This document shows positions 1-11,321 of a stretch of 64,000 bases of DNA, piece after piece. The DNA comes from Lactifluus volemus (lineage: Eukaryota > Basidiomycota > Agaricomycetes > Russulales > Russulaceae), in assembly GCA_022376515.1 (NCBI GenBank), contig WTXI01000002.1:186001-250000 (forward strand), in the 5' to 3' direction. Numbering within the stretch: position 1 is the stretch's first letter; each line of letters begins with the position of its first letter. Position numbers and translations under genes: made by a program. The notes under the pieces are model-generated. The model saw only the letters and a list, made by a program, of their open reading frames with translations. It was not told the DNA's origin and made no database searches.

Positions 1-3000
1 TGTTTCTCTTGTGGCATCACCGGCGCGGGTACAGGAATGGGCGCAGGGACGGGTGGTTGCTGCGTGGTGGCCGATCGTGATAGCATGCCCTTGACCGAAA
101 AGAGCGAGGGACGCTTTGCTGGTGGTGGTGGCACGGCAGCATGGGGCGAACCTAGCGGGACATGGCTGGGAGGTAGAGGTAGCGGCGATGACGGCGCGGG
201 CGTGGGAGTCGTCGGACGGGGAGATGTGGGCCCGTTGCCGACTCGCTTATCCCCTACCAGCGTCTCAAGGAGAGCAGTTGGTGCGCCTGCCGTTTTGAGC
301 ACCGAAAACTTCTCATGTAGGAAATGCGCGTCCGTGAGCAATCTATATTCGAGTAGTCGTGAGCGCTGCGTTGCATAGCGTATAAGAGTGAGCCCACCGC
401 TCTTTCGCCTCCGGTGTTGGGAGGTCAATATTGGTGTACTCTTCAGAGAGCCTGTGATTGATAGCCGCGAATACCTGAGTCATCACGAACTGCATCCACA
501 TCACAGTCTCGTCAGCGGCGTGATGATATAAGGTGACATAGTTCCGTACTTCTACGACCGCGCTGGCGAGGTAACGTGACAGAACTTTGGACAGCGTAAC
601 TGTCTCCTTTACCAGCAACTCCATATATTCGTTCACGCCGGGCTTCGCAGGCGGAACATCCCACCTAATCGCGTTGAGGCTCTTGATATGTGCTGTCAGA
701 CGGTCACCCATGATCGCAATCAGCTTTGTGTGAATCTCATTTTGGTGCTCCTGGTAATCCCGCTTCAGCTTGTCAAACTCCACGAGAATGACTGCTTGCT
801 TCTGGGAAAGGTGCCGCCGGAATGTCTCACGAACGTAGGGTATAAGTGCGATTACTATAGAGAGGGACTGTGAGGCGAGCGCGAGGTGCTTCGCTGTGAT
901 GTTTTTGAGTCCGGCAGAACGCATAGCACCAGCACCAAGAACGACTTGACACGTCCGAGAGTTGAATGCCTTGAGAAACTCAATGATACGTGACATCGTG
1001 TCTGTCGTGAGCAAGCTGAGATTTACGATCACTTTGAGGTAGTCAGTGAGGAGAAGTAGCATCTCCTGAGTGGCAGGAACCATGTAGTAGCTCCGTTCCT
1101 CGATGCGAAGGTGTTTCTTAGGCGGTGGGGGCGACATTCCATTTGCCCGCGGGTTCGTGCGTGGGGAAGATGGCCGAGGTGACGATGGTCGGCTATCTGA
1201 GCCAGGCGCTGGAAGTGAAGATGGTGGTGGCTGAAGTGATGATAGCGTTGGGAGAGGCGACGTTGGTGCAGCAACTGGGGCCTCTATCTTGAGGATATAC
1301 TCATGCGGATCGTGCACCGCGGCATCCAAGATTAGGTTGGTGGCCTGTTGCAACGAGACTGGGACATCTGCTTGTGACCACTGTTCATCTTCAACCAGCT
1401 TGGAAGACTGAGTGATACGAGACTGGTGGAACGCCTGGAGGAACGACTTGGCCTATTCAACCAAGTTAGTCTCAGCTCTTTTTTCGAGACGAAGGCTCTC
1501 GTGTAAATTACCTGGCTGACGATTACGCCGCGAAGACCAACAATCATCCTCCTGCAGATGACCTCACAGCGGACCACAAAGTTCCAGCATTCATTGAACA
1601 CATCCACGAATTCGCGTAAATCTAACTTGACGTGTTGGTCTGCTCGTGTAGAAATAACTCGTGATGTCAAAATGTTTGCTGATTCCGCAGAGGAGGAGAG
1701 CGTGTCGAACAGAGAATCATGTATTGCCGTGAGCTCGGATGGAACCGCTGGTGGTCTAGGGTTGTAAATCAGCAAGCGTATTGTGACACATGCCTTGGTA
1801 ACAAACCGTAAGCCCTCGATGACTTCGGTTATGTTGCTGTTTAGAACCTGTAGACCTTCAATCGAGTTCAACAGGTCCTTCAGAACCAAACGGAGGATGA
1901 CCAGGAATTCTTGGTGCGTCATTGACCGTAGCGAAAGTATCCAACTGGAGATTACAATGAACGACGGCACAGGAGACGTAATCAAAGAACGAACCTTGCG
2001 TCAGTGGATTCCTTCTGCGGGTCATCCCTGGTGTCGAATGAGGGTATATGCTGGGATGTGAAACCAACTCAGTCCACGCCAAGTCTAATAACAACGGGCA
2101 CACCTGCCGCACAACCCCTTGTACCTCACCGAGCACAACGCTCCTCCAATCTGCAATGCTCTCTCTCAAACTCTTTGTCCGTACAAGATTTTGAATCAAA
2201 GATCGTAATCTATCGCGTACGTCCGTCGAGTCATTCGATAATGACCTGCTCCTATGTATTCGGTCAACAAGGTCGGTCTTCATCACGGCTACCAGATCTG
2301 AGGTGAGTGATGCTGTGATCTCTTGGGTGAGCGTATGCAGCTGGCTCGGTAGCGCTGAGAATGCCTTGAGTTTCGACAATGGGATCTCCAGCACGGCTGT
2401 TGCAGAAACACGCTCCTCTTCCTCTTTCGTACCGTTGGTAACTTCCTCTTCAGCGACAGAGGGCAGCATGGCCGCACCCTCCAGTGGAGGTGCCAGATGC
2501 GCCGCCGGTGCGGCCGGACCGTCCCATAAAGCGCGCAGCTCGTCAACGCCATCGAGCGCGGCGGACCACTGTCCATTGTCAACAAGCTCACGTACGACGC
2601 GAACAGTCTCGACGACGCTGCGGACAGCGCGGACTCCTGCTTGTACCTGCTTCAAGTGCGCGAGCCGCACCTCACGCTGCACGCCGTACAGCCCGCGACG
2701 TGCGCCGTTCTCGCTGACGTCGTTCAACTGAGTGCGTAGTTCTTGTACGTGAGTGAGGCAAAGCGCAGACTCGGCCTGGAGTTTTTGAAGATTGGATAGC
2801 GCGGCAAAGAAGGGTGCTGTGCGACGTGCGATCTCAAGCACAAGATGCTGCTCGATCGTATCGGCGTGGTGTGAGAGCTTTTCGAGAAGGGGGAGAGAGT
2901 GGGCCAAGGTGGACGGGTCATGAGGACTCGTCGGGGATATCGGATGAGAGGACGAGGGTACTTCGGCGACGGTGTCAAAGGTGTGAGGATCACCGAGGTC

Positions 3001-3645
3001 AAAGTCGGATTTAAAGAATACTTCTGGGATTGAAGAGAGAGGTGGAAGTGATTTAGAAGTGCCTGAAGTACGATGGACATCGGGTTGATTATCGAATTCT
3101 GTTATTGAATCTTCGAGCTGCAGCGGACCCACACGACCAAGTTGTACGTTATGTTGAAAAGCTTCCCATTCCGGGCCGATCGCACGGACATAAGGGTCAA
3201 AGTCTTTTCGGCGGACGCGGGGAAGTTCTGCACGCGGTGCAGAGGGCACGGGAGCGTGAGCCTTTGGCGGTGCTGATTTCTTGTGGGGGTTGTTAACGAC
3301 CGTGGAAATGGCTGTAAGATGTGAGCCCCTGGTTCCAACGACGCCACATCACAGCAAATCAGGCCACATACCATGAAAACCGTGTTTCGCACTGCTCCAC
3401 TGAGACGGAATTGAACCCAGCTGTACGCTGGCGACAGATGATGATGCACCGTATATGTCTACTTTCGGGGTTGAAGAAAAGTAGTCGCCGCGCCCCTCAG
3501 TAGTTTCGGAAACGCTGCGTGGGCCCGGGCGACGTGACGAAGGATCCCAGTCGAATCGAAATGCAGATGGGCGTGCAGTCGGCAAGTCTGGAAGGGCACT
3601 CGCTGGGCTGGCCGGACGGGAAGGGCTTGAGGTGTAGTCGGACAT
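1..3645 (-). CDS. VPS54: Vps54, GARP tethering complex subunit (C-terminus beyond the window)
   Basis: Vps54 belongs to the GARP complex, which tethers endosome-derived vesicles at the trans-Golgi. I read five exons with introns at 3312-3371, 1910-1994, 1453-1511 and 343-397, and the phases agree at every join. The N-terminal exon is Ser/Pro-rich. It joins a segment with the family signatures LPRVRRKDFDPY and IPEVFFKSDFDLG, then coiled-coil rods, then the conserved C-terminal domain (FNSRTCQVVLGAGAM). After the 55-nt last intron a fungal-type tail (LLTDA.FLHEKFS) and a Pro-rich stretch run off the left edge. The 1910-1994 intron is the least certain: the 50-nt version (1945-1994) would preserve more of the conserved LRSMTHQEF segment but hits a stop. 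A start at 3684 would add 13 residues. It is divergent from SAM37. Confidence 0.9.
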
Positions 3646-3914
3646 GGCAGTTCGGTGAAGTACGGTGTGTTCTTCTTCACCCATGACAGCTTGAGTTGGC
3701 GTATAAAAAGGCGTACAGGCGAGTTGTCAGTTATTCTCGTGGTATAAACGAGAGTCTAGGGCCCGGTCTTCAATACAGGCAGTCTTGCTTGATGTTATGT
3801 TAGCATATATACATTTGCAATAGAACGTAGCCTCAACCTTTGAGGAGTTGATTATGTAATCGCATCAGCCCAGTGACCCGCGAAAAAAAATAAAGAAAAA
3901 AAAAACAAATATTT
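3646..3914. promoter_or_regulatory. Shared intergenic promoter region of VPS54 and SAM37
   Basis: This 269-bp gap separates the divergent VPS54 and SAM37 starts and must hold both promoters. A TATAAAAAG string at 3702-3710 on the plus strand lies about 205 bp before the SAM37 ATG, and an A-rich tract directly precedes that ATG. No protein-binding site could be assigned. The promoter role is inferred from position. Confidence 0.4.
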
Positions 3915-4887
3915 ATGGCCACGACGACGCTTGCCGTGCCTCAGACCTTGGTGAAGCTCTTTGCCTACTTTCCGTTTAAGACCTATCCTCCATCCAAGCC
4001 GGAGAAAGTTCCAATCGTTAGCCCGATACTCTGGATACATCCACCACTCTCATCGGTGCTAGGCCAAGAGAGCACTCTTAGTACAGATATCGAGTGCCTC
4101 AAGTGGCAAGCACACATTGCACTCAGAGGATTTCGCAATTTTTCCGTTAGATGGGACATTTCACAGGACGGTGCACTCGACGGCCGTCTACCCAACTTGC
4201 AAATACCATCTGGCGATGCGGACAGCACATTACTAGCAGCTCACAACATCCCGACGTGGATCGACGAAAACGTCGGAGCACTCGATGAATTGGAAGGCTA
4301 CAAGGACGTCGAGTCGAGAGACGAAAGTCATGCTTGGATTGCACTACTTGAAGGCGATATCCATGCAGCGCTTGTGAGCCTTTTCAACCTCACCCTTGCG
4401 GCACTTTATTTACAATCTCCAAATAGGCATTGGCCCAACCTCTACCTTCTTTCTTTTATCATAATGTCCTCCAGCTACCCCCAGCTACCACGCAACGGCC
4501 CGTCGAAACCATCCTCACCCCGCCACCCGCACCACTTTCTGGCTTCTCGTCACCACTTCCTCCCTATGGGGTGCATTTCTCCCCGAATGTCATCACCTCT
4601 CGCTACCGCGATGCAATCTCTGCCCTTTCTGAGCGTCTAGGGCAAGACGAATGGTTTCTCGGTTCCGCGTGCGTGATTCCTCTGGCTTTACTACACGCGT
4701 CATTGCTGACCTAATGGGCAGTGGCCCTACTGCTCTCGACGCCGCCGCTTTTGCGTATCTTCACGTACTGCTACACGCAGAAGACGACTTGCGGATAGAA
4801 GTGGCGCGTCGAGTCAATCTCATTCACTGGGAGCGACGTGTCCACGAACAAGTCTGCGCTGCGTTTGTGCCGTATAGATCTACCTAA
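3915..4887 (+). CDS. SAM37: Sam37/metaxin-like subunit of the mitochondrial sorting and assembly machinery
   Basis: Sam37 (Tom37, metaxin) is a cytosol-facing subunit of the SAM complex, which inserts beta-barrel proteins into the mitochondrial outer membrane. Three exons are joined by 53-nt introns at 4374-4426 and 4669-4721, giving 288 residues. The N-terminal half has the metaxin thioredoxin-like fold pattern (CLKWQAHIALRGF, then LPNLQIP and a W-I-D-E-N segment). The C-terminal half has the helical GST-like signature GPTALDAAAFAYLHVLLHA followed by RIEVARRVNLIHWERRV. It ends at TAA 4885-4887. An alternative ending uses a 44-nt intron after AAF and a tiny last exon. The assignment rests on remembered family sequence. 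Confidence 0.85.
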
Positions 4888-4998
4888 TGATTCCTGTCGT
4901 TTTCAATTAGAACCGGCCGCCATAAATTGTCTGTGTGCGCGACTGAACCGCCTTGGCCTTCACTAGCATTTCCGCTTTGACCGGACGTGATTTCCTAG

Positions 4999-5190
4999 TC
5001 GTCACAACTCCTTGCCCTGAATGTCACCACCCGTTGGGTAGCTGACGCTCTACCTCTCTATCAAGAACATTGGGTTGCGAATGATACTGATTCTGTTGTT
5101 TATCAACTCAGCATGGAAGATCGTCCACCTACACGATATCTCACCCGTGCTGTCGGCCCGCCTCGCCCCTATCACAATCAGAGGAACTAA
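4999..5190 (+). CDS. Orphan coding stretch, probable last exon of an unidentified gene
   Basis: An open frame of 64 codons begins right after a good acceptor (TTTCCTAG) and ends at TAA 5188-5190. The translation has even, protein-like composition (TRWVADALPLYQEHWVAND, then a Tyr/Arg/Pro-rich end RAVGPPRPYHNQRN). It has no ATG at its beginning, so an upstream exon is needed, and I could not find one before SAM37 ends at 4887. A competing frame over 4940-5034 encodes a CPECHHPL zinc-ribbon-like motif and ends at a possible donor near 5035, so the true structure is open. I do not recognise the family. Confidence 0.3.
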   Translation, partial: SSQLLALNVTTRWVADALPLYQEHWVANDTDSVVYQLSMEDRPPTRYLTRAVGPPRPYHNQRN

Positions 5191-5407
5191 GCCGGACCTA
5201 ATTGCAAGGCAATGATTTAAGCCCCACACTTTTCTTCACGCTCGTTCGATCTATTCCCGACCCAAAGAGTCAAACGACCTTGGTTCGCACGAGCTTGGCC
5301 AACGCCACCGTCTTCACCCTGTCCACAATCATCATCAAACCCAGTCATTCACTCAATTCCACTTTACGTTGCGCCGGACCGGCCCATCCACTACACTCTT
5401 AAATTAC

Positions 5408-5973
5408 ATGCAATTTGCCGGTGGCAGTTTGATATTCCTTGTCTTCGCGCTTCTTGCACTTGCTAGGTGAGGATAATTATACGCTCTTGTCCGTCTCTAC
5501 TGCTGTCCTCGCGAATACTGACAAGGAGGCGTGTCTACGTGTACAATTGACGTGACAGCGGCGATAATGCGCGCCGTAAGCAACGCAGCGCTGGGAACCT
5601 CCCCTCCGCCGCTCTCTGCCTCCCACAGTATCTCGACGGTGTTCCCCAGAACAGCGATCCCTCGAGGTACCTGCGCCCCCCGAACGAGGGCATGCCCGTC
5701 TCCGCTGCTGGTGATTCTGGCGGTGGTGGTCCTGTGCCCGTGCTCGCCATCAGCCTGATTGCGCTGCTTTGGGTGTGGATATTTGATGGGGCGATGCAAG
5801 TATCTCGACTTCGCAAAGTGGCACGCGGGAGGGGGTTAGTGCGGAATGCCGGCTGTCGGTGTCGGGTGTGCACACTTCGAACGCAGGCGCGAGGCCAACC
5901 ACTCCACGACGTTGGTGATGGTGGCGTGAGAATGTCGAGCCCAGCCGAGGAACTTGAACGGGGGAAATCGTAG
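5408..5973 (+). CDS. Small predicted membrane protein, function unknown
   Basis: Two exons joined by a 92-nt intron (5467-5558; donor GTGAGG, branch-like CTGAC, acceptor GACAG) give 157 residues. Residues 1-20 form a hydrophobic signal peptide or signal anchor (MQFAGGSLIFLVFALLALA). A Pro/Asn-rich stretch and a Gly-rich linker follow, then a second hydrophobic segment (VPVLAISLIALLWVWIF). The C-terminal half is Arg-rich with a Cys cluster (CRCRVC), so it may face the cytosol. I do not recognise the family. The intact phase across the intron and the paired hydrophobic segments are the only support. Confidence 0.5.
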
Positions 5974-7485
5974 CGCCTTTTCTGTTTTACTTCATGGGTT
6001 CTGTTTCGCTTCTTCGTGTGTTATGAGACCCGGAAACATCCTCCATCTTGCGGTCTTCATGTCCGTGTGCAGTTCTCACGGCTGATACTATAGTAACGCG
6101 AGCTTCTCATCCTTCGCTTGAGTAAGATTCGGTGCATCTGCCGGAGGTAAAAGAAAAGTGGGCGTACACATTTATATCCATTTCAATCTGTGGTGGGGAT
6201 TATGAAATAGTCATGACATATAGGCATGACTAAAGAACGTGTCAAGATGCACATCTTGTGGGGTGTTCTGCACGACGCTCTTAATGTGCGATCTGTGAGC
6301 GTGGAGGGTGTCACTTTGCACGAGTCCTCATTATACTACATTTGTTCCCCATGATGTTTTTGTGTGTGTCTACTGCCATACTTCAGACTCAGCGGCTCTT
6401 TGGGGCTTTCACTTGTTTCGCAGGTGAGAAGCTCTCTTTTTGTTTTGGAACCGCAGCAGCAAAGACTCGGAGTTTCAAAGCGATTCATCCAAAAAAAAAC
6501 GTAGAATGCCCTTATTTTTTTAAATTCTTCCCGCACGAATTATCCTGTTGTTCAAACAGTCTATCTCCTCAACGGTCGTGAAGGTTTCGGTACGGGATCG
6601 GTCGTGAAGCGATGAGACTAGATGAGTGCGACGTCCAGGGCTCGCAAGGATACCAGAAACACGTATCGAACAGTATTCCCCCTCAGGTGGGTGGCGGGAT
6701 GAGTGGCGGAGCGTTGCGGAGGCGTTCCCAACGTACCCATCCATGCCATGGGCACGCGAGCTCAGTAAACTGGAAAGTGAGGCGACGCCGGTGCTACAGT
6801 AAGCAATGCTACATAACTCTCGAGAGTTGAACCCAGGGTTAGCCACGTCAAGCAGTGTTATTGCGCCTCTTCCTTGGCGAAGCGATCAGTCAGTTACCCG
6901 CCCTTAGGCCTTAGGATCCGTCCGTCCGTTCCAGCATACAATTTCTGTCAAAAAAATATGTGGAGAACTGTATGTCTCTAAATGTTCTAGGCTAATTTTG
7001 TAAACGGTTACAGTAAGCGAGAAATTTATAGCGATCGAATGAGGGGGCAGGCACGTAGGCACAATGGAGATGGCCCCTCCATCACAAACTGCCGGGCGGC
7101 GGGCGCTTTGATGCCCGGTCAGAGGGCATTGCCGGATGAGTCCATATATGGTAGGTCCGTTATTCCGAATCGGGTGCTTTCAGGGCCATCCGGGGTAGGC
7201 GATGTCCGACTCTCCGTAACAAAAGCAAGAAAAGGAAAAACATGTTGCTCTGTTGGTATGTGTGGCGGTGTGCATGTGGAAGGGTTATTTTGAGATTCCT
7301 GCTATGAGACGACGAGATTTGATTTGTGTCTCGCGTCAGAAAAACTTTCGATCGTATGGTGATTATCGTGACGCAGGAAGGCTGAGGAAACACACGACTG
7401 TGCACGCCCGTGACGATCAAAGAAATCACAATCCTCATTTTTAAAATTGAGCCGGAATAGAGGCCAGACACAGGTGCCGTGAAAG
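5974..7485. other. Intergenic region without supported genes
   Basis: About 1.5 kb with only short, overlapping open frames on both strands, none with recognisable motifs or convincing splice structure. A C-rich and then T-rich leader of the next gene follows the region, near 7540-7570. Confidence 0.5.
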
Positions 7486-7493
7486 TATAAAAA
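7486..7493 (+). promoter_or_regulatory. TATA box of the secreted CBM19-like gene
   Basis: TATAAAAA lies 139 bp upstream of the ATG at 7632, and a pyrimidine-rich leader sits between them. This layout is usual for strongly expressed basidiomycete genes for secreted proteins. Inferred from motif and spacing. Confidence 0.5.
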
Positions 7494-7631
7494 CTTGTGT
7501 CTTCCGGTCCTTGTAAAAACTATCAAGCCCGGTTGCGCCCCCCCCCCCCTTCCTCCATTCTTTACTTTTTTTTCTGTGCTGGTCACATCCTGAACCGCCC
7601 TTTCATTCATTGTAACCAAAGTACCGACACG

Positions 7632-8775
7632 ATGCGTTTCTCAGATTTTGTATTTTCTATCGCTCTTGCTGCAGTGGTCTCCGCCGGTGTCGTGGACCGT
7701 CGCGCGGCCTTCTCCTTGAAGAATGGTCAAGATGCGCAGGCGCTCAATAAAAAATTCCAGAGCCTGACTCCGAACTCGCCATGCACGAGCGGAGAAGAGG
7801 CGTGCGTCAACGGCAAGCTCGCACAGTGCGTCGGCAACAAATTTGCAATCACTCCCTGCTCTGCCACATTGCAATGCTTCGCACTGCCATTGGTGAACAA
7901 GCCCGGAACGAGGTGCGCGTCATCACGTGACAACGGTTTTGTTTCCACTTGCTGAACACGCGGGCACAGCATCACATGCGATACCAATCAAGATGCTCAG
8001 AGTCGCATTGCGGCCACTGGTGCTCAAGGCGGCATAACTGGTAAACGCGATCTCCAATCACGGTGCGGATCCGTATTTCTTGCCTTCATCGGTCTTCGAC
8101 TCGGAGCTTACATGTTGCCCGATAGTGCGAACCCAGCCGCTCCACCTGCATGTCCAAAGACGACGCGAAGGGATTTCACGCCAACCGAGTCTAACCTGCT
8201 GAAGCGTATCGCCCAGACCGACCTGGTAGCAGTGGCGCAGAGCTGGCAAAACCTGTGCGTGGCTAGCGGTGGCCCGCGAAGCCCAGGACCCGACCCGTGT
8301 GTGCAGCTAGCGGGTCAGAACGGGATATCCTCACTGCTGGCGGGTGCGGATGCATGCGCGCAGCAGGACAACGCAGATGCGATGATCGATTTTGCCAAGA
8401 AGCCTGGTATCAAGAATCAGCAGGCACTCATCGCTAACGCGATCGCGTACCGCAAGCACCCGCGCAACGCACTCAACATCAATGGCGTCACTCCCTCCAC
8501 GCCCTTCTGTCAGAGGGCCCCGCGCAACCCGGAGCTGAAAGGTGTCGCCAATGGCCAGCTCAAGGGTGTCGACCCCGGACTTTTCGGCGGCCCCAATTCT
8601 GCCGTCGTTCCATTTGGCGCCGGTGAGTTCGGTTCTTCTTTTCCATCCTGCCCAGAAATGGGAACAAGTACGAAAATGTGGACCAGTTCGCTGATTGTTT
8701 GTCGTTTGACCCGTTAAAGCTGGGACCTGCCCGTTCGGCCAGACCCCCAACGTGGCTACTTGCACCTGCCATTGA
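7632..8775 (+). CDS. Secreted cysteine-rich protein with a CBM19-like domain
   Basis: Four exons with introns at 7913-7969, 8063-8125 and 8623-8719 give 308 residues. The phases fit at every join, and each join restores a pattern I remember from Agaricomycete homologues. Residues 1-18 are a signal peptide. Next comes a domain with six Cys in a chitin-binding CBM19-like arrangement (PCTSGEEACVNG, AQCVG, TPCSATLQCFALPLVN, then ITCDT). A Pro-rich, KR-containing linker leads to a longer domain with CVQLAGQNGISSLLAGADAC and the conserved segment PRNALNINGVTPSTPFCQ. The C-terminus is a compact CxxGxxPxxxxCxC motif. The protein is probably extracellular. Chitin binding is suggested only by the Cys pattern, and the second domain has no function known to me. 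A degenerate relative lies near 37.7 kb. Confidence 0.8.
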
Positions 8776-10277
8776 TATCTATCTTGAAGGACTGGAACAA
8801 AAGAGAGGAGAAGTAGAATGACTACTGCTATTCGCCATTGTTAAATTCTATACCCTTCTGTCTAAAGTAGGAAATTCATGTTGTATTTTGGCCTTTTTTT
8901 TAGTACTGTGCACTCGGGAAGGGTAAGGTTTTAATACTGCCGAGATACCCGAATCCCGTGGGCATTACACAGATTTGATGTTCCCTGGCATACATGGCAG
9001 AGCTAGTTGCGATAGCCAAGTTAGGCTCGGAGACTGCGGTTCAAGGTTGACTCACCAGAGATAGTGTAGACACTGAGACGAAACCAAAGTTTGAACAAGT
9101 AGCTCCCTTCAACTTGAAGGACCAGGTACTACGTCAATAAGTTAAGTTGAGAGCGCGGGCGTCGTGAGCATCCACGGTTTCGAGGTAAACGAAGATGGGC
9201 AGTTAAGGACCCAATCTGAGGGGGTTTCGAACTTGTTTAAACTCACTGGCCCAACACTGGTTCGACAACATTACACACGTGTAAAACTAGACGGTTCCAA
9301 GTGGTCCTAAAGACTTGTTAATGCGACCGGTGTCCATCTCTCGGCAGTAGCCCCAGGAGAACAGCTTAACATTGTTTGACGTTCAACTGAAGTTCGCGAT
9401 GGCGATCTCAACGGGCTAAGTAGCATCACGTGATAAAAGCGGTTATGGTCACTTGATGATTTTCATATCTCACACCGTGGATCTCAACCATTGACATCCG
9501 CGTCACGGCCAAGTAATGAATGGGCTTAATGTTTCTCTCTTTGTAGTCGCGATGATACCAGCCCAAGAACCCAGACCTCCCGTTACCATGCCGGTTACTA
9601 GATTATTTCGACTTCAGAACGCCGGCCTCACTCGTTCAAGTTGTTCTACAGAGTATCGAACTATTGTGCTCATGGGGCTTCATCAAGCTTAAAACCTAAA
9701 ACAGATGTAATGTACAAGGTATTCTCTCTCTCTGGGTGCTTGTATTGACAGTTTCACCGTGGTCCAGAAACTCATCAAGACAAATTTATGACGCCAAATG
9801 TATCAGATCCCATGCTTGGTTGTTATGGGAGGCCCGCGCTGTGTCATTATACTGTGACAGTTGTGCGGTACGTGAATCTACATGGCGCCGTCACGGTTCA
9901 GGAGTAACCATTGTTACCACACCCAGATTACGAGCTCGCGAAGTTAACACCAGCCGGCTATCACCTTCGTTGTCCAACACAGTCCGTAGTAATTATTTAG
10001 CACAGCGACACCTATGTGGCGTTGCATTCCAGACTCCAGCGTTCGATGGCACATCCTGCACGTGGGCACTTCAGTGCGTGGTGTTCAAATGAGAGCTCCA
10101 CGAGTCATGACACACACTTCGTGATGCTCATTATGCTGCATTCAATAAACTTGGAATTTTCGGTGATCTACGTATTTATGTCCGCGCCGACTATGCATCA
10201 GCAACGCGGCGTTGAGACTACAGGTTTTTTCCGCAAAATCCGGAGCCTAGATCACGTCGCTATTGAGCGCTCACTGG
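8776..10277. other. Intergenic region without supported genes
   Basis: About 1.5 kb of mixed composition with no open frame showing motifs or splice structure, no terminal repeats and no tandem repeats that I could see. It may be old, decayed sequence. Confidence 0.45.
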
Positions 10278-10860
10278 TCATATAAATGACACGTTCTCCA
10301 ACTGGCCATGCCTGTGGTAGACCTGGAAGTGAGTGATGTCGTCCTTGTCGACTTGTTTATCTAATTGGAGTAGTGCCCTCAGGGAATTGAAGCCTGTCTG
10401 AGGATCGTATGTGCTTCTAAGGGAGAACGTGATAGTGACAGTGGTTCTCTCTTGCATAGATAATGGGGATGCTTCCAGCATCAGAATAATTGGTCGAAAC
10501 CCCTTGACATGAAGAGAAAAAAAGGGACACAGGCAGGGCATTTGAGGGGATATTCCTCGTTGTCCATCTCCGTCCCTTGCCGAACATGTCTGGACGTTTC
10601 ATCCAGTATTTCGGGTAATTCATCCAGTCTCTCTCCAGAGACTCGCCGGAAAGCAGAGATTTGGTTTCCTGCTGGCAATTATGATAAGCTATCAAAAGCT
10701 GTGTGGCCGCATCAGACTACTTGAGGAGCCGTGATGCCTCGGACAGGTGGAAGATAGGCTTGTTCGACAGACTGACAAAGACGCAGGTGCCGCAGCGCGC
10801 GGATCAATGTGTTATTTTGCTAGTACTCTACGATCACGAGTAGGAATGGAGTCATCGTGA
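10278..10860 (-). pseudogene. Degenerate coding remnant, family unknown
   Basis: Read on the minus strand, several adjacent segments in different frames look protein-like: LSNKPIFHLSEASRLLK, an internal stop, then SDAATQLLIAYHNCQQE, then in another frame ERLDELPEILDETSRHVRQ (an amphipathic helix). A further segment (FRPIILMLEASPLSMQ) ends near 10278. Some frame changes could be introns, but the stop between the first two segments is not at an obvious splice site, so I favour a decayed gene. I could not name the family. Confidence 0.25.
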
Positions 10861-11240
10861 AATGAAGGCTTATACGCGCAAATGCACTAAATGAACTCGG
10901 ACCACCATGTGACTCGGACCACCCCTGCATGTGACGGCGTTCAAGATTGGTGGCTGTGAACTCATATAGATACGTAGCATGTCCGAGTCAGCCATAACCT
11001 TTTCGCATTTGTAATTGGACTAATGCATACTACATTTTCAGATTCATTGCTAATAATTGCAGTTGCTCCATTGGTGCCAGAGTGCCAGAGCTATTATGCG
11101 AATTTGGATATGCGCGGTCGTCCTCCGGGCTAGCTTCTCCAATGTATAGACTTTTGGTATCTCCGTTCCCTTAAGGATAGTACTTTCAGAGCTATCCATG
11201 GCCGGACCTCATCGCGATGGATATGCCTTCCCGGCGTACC

Positions 11241-11249
11241 TATAAAATA
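11241..11249 (+). promoter_or_regulatory. TATA box of the MFS transporter gene
   Basis: TATAAAATA stands 73 bp before the ATG at 11322. Its position argues against the in-frame upstream ATG at 11217, which would precede the TATA box. Confidence 0.5.
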
Positions 11250-11321
11250 CTCCATACAGTGAGTGTCACATCTCAGTCTTGGAGCCTAGGCGTTCCTCCC
11301 CATCTAACCCACCCATCTTCC

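Noticed and set aside
1945..1994. 50-nt version of the second VPS54 intron
   Set aside because: It would keep more conserved residues but puts the frame into a stop soon after; the 85-nt version keeps frame. Recorded as uncertain.
11217..11321. Upstream in-frame ATG of the MFS transporter
   Set aside because: A TATA box at 11241 lies after it, so the ATG at 11322 is the better start.
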